DNA from: Pyrinomonadaceae bacterium
Lineage (GTDB): Bacteria; Acidobacteriota; Blastocatellia; Pyrinomonadales; Pyrinomonadaceae
NCBI GenBank assembly: GCA_014380365.1
Contig: JACMJZ010000029.1
Span: 434,001 to 498,000, forward strand
DNA length: 64,000 bases
Direction of reading: 5' to 3'
Shown: one piece after another, positions 24,648 through 33,083 of the stretch
Position numbering within the stretch: position 1 is the stretch's first letter
How the letters are laid out: each line of letters opens with the position of its first letter
Notes under the pieces: generated by a model
The model's database searches: none
What the model was told of the DNA's origin: nothing
Seen by the model: only the letters and a program-made list of their open reading frames with translations
Position numbers and translations under genes: made by a program

Positions 24648-25160
24648 TTACCGCTCACTTTTATGAAGCGGGATGTATTCGACGTAGTTCTGCCAAAACG
24701 CATTTAGGCCCATGACTTCCTCATCGGTCAGCGGCCGCTTCACTCGCGCCGGGACTCCCATCACCAGTGAGCGAGGCGGAATGATCGTTCCCGGCGATAA
24801 CAAGGAACCGGCGGCAACGAGCGATTGCGCACCCACGCGTACGTCGTCAAGCACGATTGATCCGATCCCAATCAGCGCGCCGCGCTCGACATAGCAGCCG
24901 TGAAGAGTAACGCTGTGGCCCACCGTCACCTCGTCTTCCAGAATCGTCGGGTGTGAGCCGGTGCGAGTGTGAATCACGGAATTGTCCTGCACATTGGTGC
25001 GATCACCGATGCGAATGTAGTACATGTCGCCGCGCAGGGTGGCATTACACCAGATTGAAGACTGCTCGCCCATTTGAACGTCGCCGATCACCTGCGCGCT
25101 CACATCGACATAGGCACTCTTTGGAATCTGCGGATGAACACCGCGAAAAGGTCTAATCAT
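24648..25160 (-). CDS. Gamma-class carbonic anhydrase family protein
   Basis: A 170-residue left-handed beta-helix protein with hexapeptide repeats. Metal-binding histidines are visible in QDNSVIHT and in VGHSVTLHGC. The N-terminal part RPFRGVHPQIPKSAYVD and the ending LVMGVPARVKRPLTDEE fit the gamma carbonic anhydrase/YrdA-PaaY group. Many members bind zinc or iron, but activity on CO2 is proven for only some, so this is a family call. It lies upstream of hisS on the same strand. Confidence 0.88.
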   Translation of the reverse strand: MIRPFRGVHPQIPKSAYVDVSAQVIGDVQMGEQSSIWCNATLRGDMYYIRIGDRTNVQDNSVIHTRTGSHPTILEDEVTVGHSVTLHGCYVERGALIGIGSIVLDDVRVGAQSLVAAGSLLSPGTIIPPRSLVMGVPARVKRPLTDEEVMGLNAFWQNYVEYIPLHKSER

Positions 25161-25263
25161 ATTTTTGCGTCATAGTAGCATAAACAGCGGTCCGCATTTG
25201 GAGTGCGGCAGCAGCGGTTACGGCGCAGTTAGCGACCGGGGCCCATGGGATTCCTTCGCGGTC

Positions 25264-25334
25264 CTTTGCGAGTTCTTCGCGTCCTTTGCGTTTAAAAAAG
25301 CCGAAACCGCAAAGATCGCAAAGAACTCGCAAAG
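25264..25334. repeat. Inverted repeat CTTTGCGAGTTCTT
   Basis: The arm at 25264-25293 (CTTTGCGAGTTCTTCGCG and a further CCTTTGCG) is closely complementary to 25304-25334 (ending CGCAAAGAACTCGCAAAG), separated by about 10 bp of A-rich sequence. It occupies the 255-bp gap between the carbonic anhydrase gene and the next gene, which holds nothing else recognised. Confidence 0.75.
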
Positions 25335-25415
25335 TGCCGCAGAGACAAACTGCAACAGTAGCTGACATCGGCCGGGAGTCTGTGCTGGGCGCAACGCCTA
25401 TGCTAAATTGAGCGT

Positions 25416-26000
25416 ATGCTCGCGCGACAATTTACCTCAATGGTTCTATTGGCTATCGTGCTCTCGGCTGCTTCATGCGCCGGCTCGCTCTATAAAGTGA
25501 AGCCCGCGATTGAACTTCTGCCACTCCCGGAGAGTGCAAAAGGCGCGAGCGCGGGAGGCGTGACGATTCGGGCAGTACCTCTGCTGAGCGATGAAGAGAG
25601 CCAGGATCTCTTTGAAGCGAATCTACCTTTGAGCGGAATATTAGCGGTGCGAGTGGATTTGGTTTTCGAGAGCGGTCTAGCGGTTGAAATCAAACGCGCG
25701 CGCTTTCGCTTGCGCGACGCCGAAGGCAAAGAGTGGAAACTCGTCTCGGCAAAGGCAGCTATCTCGCAAGTTTTGAACGCGAATGAGGTTTACACCTACA
25801 ATCCAAATTCACGCAAACAATTCGAAAAGGAGTTTGCTGTCTACGCTGTCGATTTGAAGGAGCCCTTGTCCGACTCCGATCGTCGCCGCCAGGGTTTCCT
25901 CTTCTTTCAAACTCCTAAAAAGGAACCGGTAGCGAATCCGCAAGGCTTGGTCCTGAGCGTCGAAGGATTGCCGCAACGAGTAGAAATCCCTCTCAAATAG
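25416..26000 (+). CDS. Secreted hypothetical protein, possible lipoprotein
   Basis: A 194-residue protein with a signal sequence (MVLLAIVLSAASCAGS). A Cys follows the hydrophobic run, but the lipobox (SAASC) is poor, so lipid anchoring is uncertain. The body resembles a beta-sandwich (LAVRVDLVFESGLAVEIKRA). I know no family for it. It stands alone on the + strand, between two leftward gene groups. Confidence 0.65.
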   Translation: MLARQFTSMVLLAIVLSAASCAGSLYKVKPAIELLPLPESAKGASAGGVTIRAVPLLSDEESQDLFEANLPLSGILAVRVDLVFESGLAVEIKRARFRLRDAEGKEWKLVSAKAAISQVLNANEVYTYNPNSRKQFEKEFAVYAVDLKEPLSDSDRRRQGFLFFQTPKKEPVANPQGLVLSVEGLPQRVEIPLK

Positions 26001-26014
26001 CCTACAAAACATTG

Positions 26015-26110
26015 GCCACAGGTTTCACGGATTAACACAGATCCGGAAAACACTAATCTCGTTTTGGTTTAGCTTGTTCAGATCGGGTTTGATCCGTGTG
26101 AATCTGTGGC
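26015..26110. repeat. GCCACAG...CTGTGGC palindromic repeat
   Basis: GCCACAGGTTTCACGGATTA at 26015 pairs imperfectly with GATCCGTGTGAATCTGTGGC ending at 26110. It fills the convergent gap between the secreted protein gene and dut. Confidence 0.65.
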
Positions 26111-26114
26111 TGGT

Positions 26115-26582
26115 TTATCCGGTCGAGCCGAAACCACCGCTGCCTCTATCCGTCTCGGCGATCTCGTCGGCCCAGACAGGTGTGGGCGTAATAATCCTCT
26201 CGATTATCAACTGGCAGATCTTGCTTCCCGCCGGCAGGTGTATTGCCTCGCTTCCAGCGTTGTAAAGAAGGCATCCGATCTCGCCGCGATAGTCGGCATC
26301 AATCACACCTGCGAGAGTGTCGAGTCCATTTTTCGTAGCCAACCCTGAACGGGGCGCGACGCGGCCGTAGTAGCCTTCGGGGATCGCAACCGCAAGGCCT
26401 GTTCGCGCAAGCCGGCGCTCGCCTGGCGGAATAGTCAACTCTTCAATCGCATAGATATCCAAACCCGCAGCAGACGCACTCCCACGTGATGGCAGTATCG
26501 CGCGCGGATCCAATCGCTTGAAACTTAGAATGGCCGACTCTGCTCCCACTGAATTTTGGGATCGTTGAGGGGAAGAACTCAT
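26115..26582 (-). CDS. dut: dUTP diphosphatase
   Basis: A 155-residue trimer-type dUTPase with all five motifs in order: SASAAGLDIYA, PRSGLATKNG, GVIDADYRGEI, AGSKICQLII and RGSGGFGSTG. It converts dUTP to dUMP and pyrophosphate, which keeps uracil out of DNA and feeds thymidylate synthesis. The start is ATG 26582, five bases after the dcd stop; a longer frame exists inside dcd but is unlikely. The pairing with dcd makes a two-step dCTP to dUMP route. Confidence 0.95.
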   Translation of the reverse strand: MSSSPQRSQNSVGAESAILSFKRLDPRAILPSRGSASAAGLDIYAIEELTIPPGERRLARTGLAVAIPEGYYGRVAPRSGLATKNGLDTLAGVIDADYRGEIGCLLYNAGSEAIHLPAGSKICQLIIERIITPTPVWADEIAETDRGSGGFGSTG

Positions 26583-26587
26583 GCTGC

Positions 26588-27154
26588 TCACATTTTCGGC
26601 AGCGTCACGCCGCGTTGGCCTTGATACTTGCCGCCTCTGTCTTTGTAAGAGGTTTCGCAAACTTCATCCGACTCAAAAAACACTACCTGAGCAACGCCTT
26701 CATTCGCGTAAATCTTGGCCGGCAACGGCGTGGTATTAGAGAACTCCAGGGTCACATAACCTTCCCATTCGGGTTCAAACGGAGTGACGTTTACCAATAT
26801 CCCACACCTCGCATAAGTGCTTTTGCCGAGACAGATTGTCAGCACGTTTCTGGGGATGCGAAAGTATTCAACTGTACGCGCGAGCGCAAAGCTGTTGGGG
26901 GGAATCAGTACCGAGTCGCCCTTCACATCGACGAAGTTCTTCGCGTCAAACTCTTTGGGGTCCACAATCGTGCTGTTGATATTTGTGAACAACTTAAACT
27001 CGTCCGCACAGCGAATGTCATAACCATAGCTGGAAGTCCCGTATGAGACGATGCGTCGCCCGTCTATTTCCTTAACCTGGCCAGCTTCAAATGGCTCGAT
27101 CATTCCAAACTCGGTCGCCATCCTGCGGATCCATCTGTCTGATTTTATGCTCAT
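26588..27154 (-). CDS. dcd: dCTP deaminase
   Basis: A 188-residue member of the dCTP deaminase/dUTPase superfamily. Typical blocks are [46 protein letters not shown] and [16 protein letters not shown] with its catalytic Glu. It deaminates dCTP to dUTP. It directly precedes dut. Because a separate dUTPase is present, this is probably the monofunctional form, although the bifunctional form cannot be excluded from sequence alone. Confidence 0.95.
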   Translation of the reverse strand: MSIKSDRWIRRMATEFGMIEPFEAGQVKEIDGRRIVSYGTSSYGYDIRCADEFKLFTNINSTIVDPKEFDAKNFVDVKGDSVLIPPNSFALARTVEYFRIPRNVLTICLGKSTYARCGILVNVTPFEPEWEGYVTLEFSNTTPLPAKIYANEGVAQVVFFESDEVCETSYKDRGGKYQGQRGVTLPKM

Positions 27155-27201
27155 GATAATGAGACGAGAGAATACCGGGGGAGCGGGTAAACAGCAAATA
27201 T

Positions 27202-27264
27202 CAGTCGGCAGTCGGCAGTCGGCAGTCGGCAGTCGGCAGTCGCCAGTCGGCAGTCGCCAGTCAT
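27202..27264. repeat. Heptameric array CAGTCGG
   Basis: Nine tandem 7-bp units: five CAGTCGG, then CAGTCGC, CAGTCGG, CAGTCGC and CAGTCAT. It lies between dcd and the DUF4097 genes. It has the same period as the GTCCAAA arrays but a different unit. Confidence 0.9.
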
Positions 27265-27366
27265 CCTCAGTCGACAGCCACTGCTGTTTGCTGAATCCTG
27301 ATTATTTTTTGCTGGCTGCTTCCGCGTTCCGCCCGCCGCGTGCCGGATGGGGACTGGTACGGGCGA

Positions 27367-28254
27367 CTATTGATTGCTGATTGCTGCTTTCTTGATATTA
27401 ATCGTCCCCGCACCGACGGTCAGTCGAAAAAAGGCGCCGCCAGCCCCGGCGCGCGCCTTCATCGTTCGCGGGGTCAGTCCGGGCTTTTCACGAGACTCCA
27501 ACCCAGGGTACGAATAGTTGATCTCGCCGGCCTGAAGGATCTCACCATCGAAGTCGGCGCTAAAGCCGGATGGGAGTTCGAGAGTTATATCTCCGGCCGC
27601 GACTCGAATATCTACCCCACCACGTCGCCAGCTTCTCACCGGAACGCTTAAATTCACCTTTCCTGCTGCTATCGTCACCGCCAAAGAGCCGGCCCCAAGA
27701 TTCAGGTTGGTCTCGCTTTCAGACGCAGTCAGCCGCACGTCTCCTTCAATGCCCGCGAGGCTAATCGGGCCGCGACCGGCGTTGATATCCAAATCCGTCG
27801 CGACTGGGACACGGATGCGGTAGTCAATCTTCCAGGGCAATCCCAGGAGCTCTTTGGGAAACTTTTTGGCCACGGTTCGCATGAAGGCTTTGTCGTGGGT
27901 TCCCACCGTCATCACGCTGATATGATTTGAATCATCGTCGAGCACGAAGTTGTTGAGCGCCGCTAACCGGTCCAGGTCCGCTTCGGTGTCCGCTCGGAGT
28001 TGAATCTCCGCGATTATGTCGATCTCATTGCGAGGCCAGCCCTCGATTCTGATTGAACCCGCCGGCGCCCCGATCACAGTGAGGGTTCCGCCATAACCAA
28101 ACCGCCGTACCTCGTGTCGAGTGGTGGTACGGACAAGCGGAGGCACGCGATTCGGATCGGGTAGCTTCTTCTGTTGTGCGATTACTGGTGGCGAGGTGGC
28201 TGTGAAAAGGAACACTGTAACCAAAGTGATTAAGCGAACTGAAGAATACTTCAT
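27367..28254 (-). CDS. Secreted DUF4097-like beta-helix protein (A)
   Basis: A 295-residue exported protein with signal peptide (SVRLITLVTVFLFTATSPPV). The body is made of repeating short beta strands (GPISLAGIEGDVRLTASES, LNLGAGSLAVTIAAG), the pattern of DUF4097 proteins, which are predicted beta-helices of unknown role. It is the last gene of the sigma/anti-sigma/DUF4097/DUF4097 cluster and shares the segment type RNEID(I/L) with its neighbour, so the two are paralogues. Envelope-stress output is a reasonable guess. Confidence 0.75.
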   Translation of the reverse strand: MKYSSVRLITLVTVFLFTATSPPVIAQQKKLPDPNRVPPLVRTTTRHEVRRFGYGGTLTVIGAPAGSIRIEGWPRNEIDIIAEIQLRADTEADLDRLAALNNFVLDDDSNHISVMTVGTHDKAFMRTVAKKFPKELLGLPWKIDYRIRVPVATDLDINAGRGPISLAGIEGDVRLTASESETNLNLGAGSLAVTIAAGKVNLSVPVRSWRRGGVDIRVAAGDITLELPSGFSADFDGEILQAGEINYSYPGLESREKPGLTPRTMKARAGAGGAFFRLTVGAGTINIKKAAISNQ

Positions 28255-28340
28255 GAGTTGTCTATAGTCGAACTGCGCGACATTAACTTCTGCTTTCTGT
28301 CAGTTGCCGATAGTAGCATCTGAACATGGTTCGCGCATGG

Positions 28341-28430
28341 CAGAAGCCCGCGCGTAAGCAAGGGCTTGGGCCGCCACTGTCTTAGTGAAGGAAGCCCTTG
28401 AGCTCTCCCTGACGGTCGGGTTTCTGCGCG
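28341..28430. repeat. AGCCCGCGCGTAAGCAAGGGC / CTCCCTGACGGTCGGG element, copy 1
   Basis: It begins with the AAGCCCGCGCGTAAGCAAGG block and ends with the CTCCCTGACGGTCGGG block. Both blocks recur together, in opposite orientation, at 59634-59692. It occupies the gap between the two DUF4097 genes. Confidence 0.75.
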
Positions 28431-28451
28431 GACTTGGACCGATAAGGACTA

Positions 28452-28484
28452 CGGACGCCCCAATCAAAATGATCGAGGCGTCCG
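28452..28484 (-). terminator. Hairpin after DUF4097 protein B
   Basis: An 8-bp stem (CGGACGCC with GGCGTCCG) around a 17-nt loop lies 28 bp after the stop of the upstream DUF4097 gene. There is no T-tract. It may attenuate transcription between the two paralogues. Confidence 0.4.
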
Positions 28485-28511
28485 CAATGAATCTTATGCT
28501 GAGCTGGATTC

Positions 28512-29294
28512 CTATCGACGCAGGAACGTGATGCTGCCGTTGAAATTTGTGACCATCACCTTCGAACGACCGTCAACCACTTCGCCCTCATACTTTCGGC
28601 CGTTGCCCAGATTCTTAAACCTATCATTCCAAAACTGGCCCAGGGCAATCTGTTTCGTTGGCGCTGCAGCGGTTAGGTGAAACGCTGATTCTGCCGGGAT
28701 GCGGATACTTATGTGCCCCTTGCCTGATTGAAACTGGTAAATACCCTTCCGTGCAAATTCTCCGTCAAAGTAAATATTTCCCGTCGTGTTTTGCGCATAT
28801 ACCTGCCCAGCGCTGATGTTGATCAAATCAATGTCACCTTCGAGGGAGACATGGGCCCGCACCAGGTCGCCACGAATATTGGTGACAGTAATCTGGCCGC
28901 GCTTTGTTTCCAAATCAACCGAAGAGTTAACTGGCACCTGAAGCTTGAAATTGACATCGCCAACATCGCTGCGCCCGGGGTTGTCGGCCATAACGTCAAT
29001 GGTCAAACCGGATCCTGTATGCCGAGGCGCCACATTGGCCCTTGGCAATTCAAGGATCGCGGTGAGCTTTATTTCATCGCGATTCCACGACTCGACGGTG
29101 ATGGTGCCGAAGATGTTCTTCAGCACGATACGGACATTCTTTGGAGCCGGATATCGCTTGGACATCTGCTGCTGGGCATGAGTGAGGCTTACGCTTGGCA
29201 CCCCAACCAACATGAGCAGGGCGAGCACTACAGGCTTTGAATAAAGACGGGCGCGGGAGGTTACAAATCGCGCGGACAAAAGTCGAGTTTTCAT
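28512..29294 (-). CDS. Secreted DUF4097-like beta-helix protein (B)
   Basis: A 260-residue exported protein. ATG 29294 gives MKTRLLSARF followed by a hydrophobic segment (PVVLALLMLVGVPSVSL); a TTG seven codons earlier is less likely. The C-terminal two thirds consist of short repeated beta strands (SVDLETKRGQITVTNIRGDL, GDIDLINISAGQVYAQNTTG), as in DUF4097. It lies about 60 bp downstream of the anti-sigma gene, so it is probably a target or partner of that regulatory pair. No enzyme motif is visible. Confidence 0.75.
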   Translation of the reverse strand: MKTRLLSARFVTSRARLYSKPVVLALLMLVGVPSVSLTHAQQQMSKRYPAPKNVRIVLKNIFGTITVESWNRDEIKLTAILELPRANVAPRHTGSGLTIDVMADNPGRSDVGDVNFKLQVPVNSSVDLETKRGQITVTNIRGDLVRAHVSLEGDIDLINISAGQVYAQNTTGNIYFDGEFARKGIYQFQSGKGHISIRIPAESAFHLTAAAPTKQIALGQFWNDRFKNLGNGRKYEGEVVDGRSKVMVTNFNGSITFLRR

Positions 29295-29353
29295 GGGCGT
29301 GGAACTGTTCAACAACTGGGATTTCCTGTATTCTCGTGGACTTCTCTTCGATG

Positions 29354-30052
29354 TCAGAGCGCGGCAAACTCTTTCAGTAATGATAGCTTTTCGTTAAGCG
29401 CGGCGTTCAATATTTCCTCGGACACTTCATCGTGAGGATCGAGGGTCAACGCGTCGAATGATTCGTTGACGGTCTGATCAATCACTTTCAAGTTACGATC
29501 AAAAGTCTCACGCATCTCGGGATTCCAGCGCGCCTTGTTGAATTCGACTCGTTGGTTCCAATAGGAAATCATCTGCTGTTGTTGCGATACGCGATCGCGC
29601 ACTTTGGCACCCGCAGCATTCAAGACCGCATCTCCTCCAGGACCATTAAACCGAGCGTCTCCGCTTTGCCAACGGCGCAATCCGACTACCGTCGAAAGCG
29701 AAACAATCAACACGATCGCCGCTGCGGAGGCAGCCAACTGCGGGAAGGAAAGTTCCCAACTGCGGCTGATCCAGTTGGACCAGGAGTTCTTTTGCGCCTG
29801 CGCAGGCGCCGGGTTACTCGCGCCGGCTTCAATCATATTGCGGATGCGCAGCCACAATGCCTTCTCGTTGGGAGGGGCGCTGTATTCGCCACGATTGGCG
29901 CGGCAAAAACCAACGATCGCCTGCAGATCGTTGCGTACATCCGCGCAGCCGAGACACTCTTCCAAGTGCAAACTAAGCTTCGCCTGATCTTCGTGACCGA
30001 GGGCGCCATCAAGAAAATCACCAATCAAGTCCTGACACTTTTCGCAGTTCAT
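29354..30052 (-). CDS. Zinc-finger anti-sigma factor
   Basis: A 232-residue protein. The N-terminus is a zf-HC2 domain (MNCEKCQDLIGDFLDGAL, then HLEECLGC) with the His-x3-Cys-x2-Cys pattern of ZAS anti-sigma factors. A single membrane helix follows at about 104-125 (LAASAAAIVLIVSLSTVVGL). The remaining part, probably outside the cytoplasmic membrane, is helical and Gln/Asn-rich. It would hold the sigma factor encoded just upstream at the membrane until a signal arrives. Confidence 0.88.
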   Translation of the reverse strand: MNCEKCQDLIGDFLDGALGHEDQAKLSLHLEECLGCADVRNDLQAIVGFCRANRGEYSAPPNEKALWLRIRNMIEAGASNPAPAQAQKNSWSNWISRSWELSFPQLAASAAAIVLIVSLSTVVGLRRWQSGDARFNGPGGDAVLNAAGAKVRDRVSQQQQMISYWNQRVEFNKARWNPEMRETFDRNLKVIDQTVNESFDALTLDPHDEVSEEILNAALNEKLSLLKEFAAL

Positions 30053-30238
30053 CGTCTTCGAACCTCTAACCTGCCACTCAATTCAAAGGCCTATTAACCA
30101 GCCGTAGCGGCTATTTCTCTTAAGCGATCAAGGGGAGACTGCGTTAAAAACCTGCATATGGCGGAACCATCGGGCGCAAACTTCCAACTTCGAGCTCGGG
30201 TTCAGGGAATGAACGCGGGCAAGCTCGTGTGTTGGAAG

Positions 30239-30835
30239 CTACTCTTTCATCTTCTGTTGCCTCAAAAGTCCGCGCAATTTCATCCGAGCTTTATGCAATT
30301 GGGATTTGGAAGTCCCAACCGAGCACCCCAGCATCCTGGCTATTTCTTCGTGTTCGTGTCCTTCAATATCGTGAAGGGTAAAGACCATCTTGTAGCCGGG
30401 AGGCAGTTGAACGATGGCTTTGTCGAGCGCAATGCGATCCACGACGGGCATCGCATTGGGATTCTCAGTGCCCTTAACTATCTGGATCGGCGTCTCACCA
30501 TCATCAGTCGTCTGCTCCATCTTGACGCCGCGTTTGCGAAAATGCATCAAGACCTGGTTCACCGTCAATCGGTGCAACCAGGTGGTGAAAGCCGACTCAC
30601 CACGAAAGCTACCAATTTTTCTAAAGAGCTGGATGAAGACTTCCTGTGAAAGGTCTTCGGCCTCTGAGACGTTGCCGGTCATTCTCAAACAGAGTGAATA
30701 AACTCGGCGATTATGCCGCTGGTAAAGTTGCTCAAAGCTCCCCATGTCGCCTTGAGCCGCTTTCTGAGCCAGCGCGTAATCTGTTTCCTGATGCGTCTCG
30801 GTTTCGGCTGCCGTCACGTGTTCGTATTGAGGCAA
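30239..30835 (-). CDS. ECF RNA polymerase sigma factor (RpoE-like)
   Basis: A 198-residue sigma-70 family protein with region 2 ([20 protein letters not shown], then [19 protein letters not shown]) and region 4 ([20 protein letters not shown], then [19 protein letters not shown]). The N-terminal extension is short. It would direct RNA polymerase to envelope-stress-type promoters. The anti-sigma gene follows after about 186 bp that hold no gene, and then come the two DUF4097 genes. Confidence 0.92.
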   Translation of the reverse strand: MPQYEHVTAAETETHQETDYALAQKAAQGDMGSFEQLYQRHNRRVYSLCLRMTGNVSEAEDLSQEVFIQLFRKIGSFRGESAFTTWLHRLTVNQVLMHFRKRGVKMEQTTDDGETPIQIVKGTENPNAMPVVDRIALDKAIVQLPPGYKMVFTLHDIEGHEHEEIARMLGCSVGTSKSQLHKARMKLRGLLRQQKMKE

Positions 30836-31064
30836 GCGACGAATAAGTTTTCGTCGTTTAGCGTTTGTTCGCCACCAGCATCACGAGCCCAGAGTTTTCA
30901 AAGGAGCGGCACCTCTTCCTCAGCGCGACCCTGCGGTTTTGCGAGGTAAGCGGGTTACCCTCATCGCGGGTGTGTGATGCAGCGCTTTGAGCGCGTCGTT
31001 GCCTTTCCGACCCAAAGATATTGAATTTCTCCAGCCACATCAACATTTAGAGCTTGGCCTCAGG

Positions 31065-31205
31065 ATCCAAAACTACAATCGAGTGAATGATACCCTGCCA
31101 CTTTGGCCCCATGAGCGGAGTCCCATCGACTCGGAACCCTCCAAGACCCGCAATTGTGCAGCTGGCCTTAAAGATACGGTCATACTGGCGCGCTGACAAG
31201 CGGAG
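31065..31205 (-). pseudogene. Remnant of a comM 3' end
   Basis: On the minus strand this stretch encodes LRLSARQYDRIFKASCTIAG, which lines up with [20 protein letters not shown] near the C-terminus of the intact comM at 36806-38371. At the DNA level the match continues, with gaps, to the codons of the conserved GYRSLDR ending. There is no open frame over the whole fragment and no upstream ATPase domain. It is a decayed partial duplicate or the scar of a rearrangement. The surrounding 30836-31289 holds no other gene. Confidence 0.72.
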
Positions 31206-31289
31206 CGTTATTGCCGAGTGGCTAGCCACTACCAGGCAATGCTTTTGACTTGGCTGGATTTCGCTTAAGATGCATCTCTTCTGAAAACA

Positions 31290-33074
31290 ATGCTGGATCA
31301 ACGGAAGCAGCAGCGCCTTCGCTCAGCTCTACCCCTCCTCCTGGCGGTTCTGCCTGCCATCTATATTGGGTTCGCGATTCCGCTATACGCGGTTGACACA
31401 CCGCTTTGGGACGAATGGCTGATCGGTGGTTACCTCGACAAATTCTCTCAGGGTACGCTGACTGTTCATGATCTGTTCGAGCAGCAAAACGAATACCGCC
31501 AATTTTTTCCCAACCTAATTTTTGTTGCCCTGGGCTGGTTGACCGAGTGGGACGTCCGTTCCTGGATGCTAACGAGCTGTCTTCTGGCGGGTTTGGTCTC
31601 TCTCGCTGTTTACCACCTTGGTAAATGGTCACTCAGTGAAACTCCGAGGCGAGCCGCCTGGTGCTGGTTCCTTGCAAACTTAATCATCTTTTCACCGGTG
31701 CAATATGAAAACTGGCTGCAGGGACAGCAGCTGGTTTATTTTCTCCCGATCGCTTGCTTCACTACGTCTTTGCTGGTGGCCTCAGCCGCCAACCTTCGCA
31801 CCGGCACCAGATTTTCGTTGTGCGCACTTGCCTCAGTCGTCAGTAGTTTTTCTTCGGCAAACGGAATGCTGTGCTGGATCTTGCTACTCCCAGTTCTCGC
31901 GTGGTCGTCCTCAAGCGCTGAACTCTGGCGCAAGAAGTGGTGGATCGCCGCTTGGTTGGCGGGCTTCGTGGGCACGGTAACACTCTACTTCCATGACTAT
32001 CACACGCCGCTTCATCACGATCCGCTTGCCTTGTGGCACACGAACCCTGCGAAGATCATCCTGTATTTTCTGTCGACACTTGGCAGACCGCTGGCGCCTG
32101 GACGAGTGATCTTCGCCGGATCGATTGGCTTTGTTTTGCTCACTTTGTTCGGCTGGTGCTGCTTGCGGATTTGGAAATTGCGAGCAATCTCAACGTCTGA
32201 AATGAGACGTCTTCTCGCGTGGCTGATGTTAGGAGCTTACTCCATTTTGACTGCCGTCTTAATAACCCTGGGAAGACTCGAACATGATTCAGGCCGCGAC
32301 CTGGCCCCAACCAGATACACAACCTACACGCTGTACCTGCCGGTCGCGCTCGTTTACCTGATTCCGATGATGCTGGGAAAAGATTCTCAGTCGTTTCGAC
32401 TTTTCACTTTTCGGTTTTCGAAGGCGCGCGTGTTGACTTCCCTTTGTGTTGCTCTAGTCGTCCTTCACCTGTTTATTTACGTGCTGGGAATTCGACAGAT
32501 GAGCGGCTTTCGTGTAGTCGCGCTGTATTCCAAGAGCTGTTCGATGTTTGTAAATGTCCTCGACGATAAATGCCTAACGGCACAGGTCTACCCAAACATC
32601 GACGTCTTAAAACGGACGATCAATCCGGCTGAGCGTTTAGGGTTTATTAGACCGGGATTGATTAAGAGCAATCGAGTTCAGGATATAGCCAGCGCGCAAA
32701 CGCCGGGGCCAAACAATAACGGAGTCTTTCAAAGCCTGGTGCGCGAGGACGATGGAGAATACGTTGCCTCTGGCTGGGCGAAACTCCCCGGCAGAGACGG
32801 GCCGGCAGACGCGGTCCTGCTGGCTTATGCCGTAGACGAAGGCCCACCAATCATCTTTGCGATTGCCCGTGTAAATAGCGAGCGCGACATTGTCTCCGCG
32901 CTTCTGCGGCGCGGCATTTACGGTGATTCTCGCTGGTCGAAGTCGTTTTCGCTGGGCTCGATCAATCCCGAACGGGCGAAAATTACCGCCTGGGGTTTTG
33001 ACGCGTACAGCGGAAAGGCTTATAAGCTAACCGGGGTACACGCTTTTTCCGACATTACCGCTCCTGAACAGTAG
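31290..33074 (+). CDS. Polytopic membrane protein, possible GT-C type glycosyltransferase
   Basis: A 594-residue protein with about 10-11 membrane segments in residues 15-420 and a soluble C-terminal domain of about 160 residues. An acidic DTPLWDEWLIGG motif lies in the first external loop after helix 1, where GT-C glycosyltransferases keep catalytic acidic residues. It heads a four-gene set with GT2, epimerase and aminotransferase genes, so a role in making or moving a surface glycan is likely. No named family can be assigned. The C-terminal part looks like a beta-sandwich. Confidence 0.65.
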   Translation: MLDQRKQQRLRSALPLLLAVLPAIYIGFAIPLYAVDTPLWDEWLIGGYLDKFSQGTLTVHDLFEQQNEYRQFFPNLIFVALGWLTEWDVRSWMLTSCLLAGLVSLAVYHLGKWSLSETPRRAAWCWFLANLIIFSPVQYENWLQGQQLVYFLPIACFTTSLLVASAANLRTGTRFSLCALASVVSSFSSANGMLCWILLLPVLAWSSSSAELWRKKWWIAAWLAGFVGTVTLYFHDYHTPLHHDPLALWHTNPAKIILYFLSTLGRPLAPGRVIFAGSIGFVLLTLFGWCCLRIWKLRAISTSEMRRLLAWLMLGAYSILTAVLITLGRLEHDSGRDLAPTRYTTYTLYLPVALVYLIPMMLGKDSQSFRLFTFRFSKARVLTSLCVALVVLHLFIYVLGIRQMSGFRVVALYSKSCSMFVNVLDDKCLTAQVYPNIDVLKRTINPAERLGFIRPGLIKSNRVQDIASAQTPGPNNNGVFQSLVREDDGEYVASGWAKLPGRDGPADAVLLAYAVDEGPPIIFAIARVNSERDIVSALLRRGIYGDSRWSKSFSLGSINPERAKITAWGFDAYSGKAYKLTGVHAFSDITAPEQ

Positions 33075-33083
33075 TAAACCAAC

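Noticed and set aside
31047-31301. 84-codon minus-strand frame as a real gene
   Set aside because: Only its middle matches the comM C-terminus; the homology to the downstream part shifts frame, so it is a remnant.
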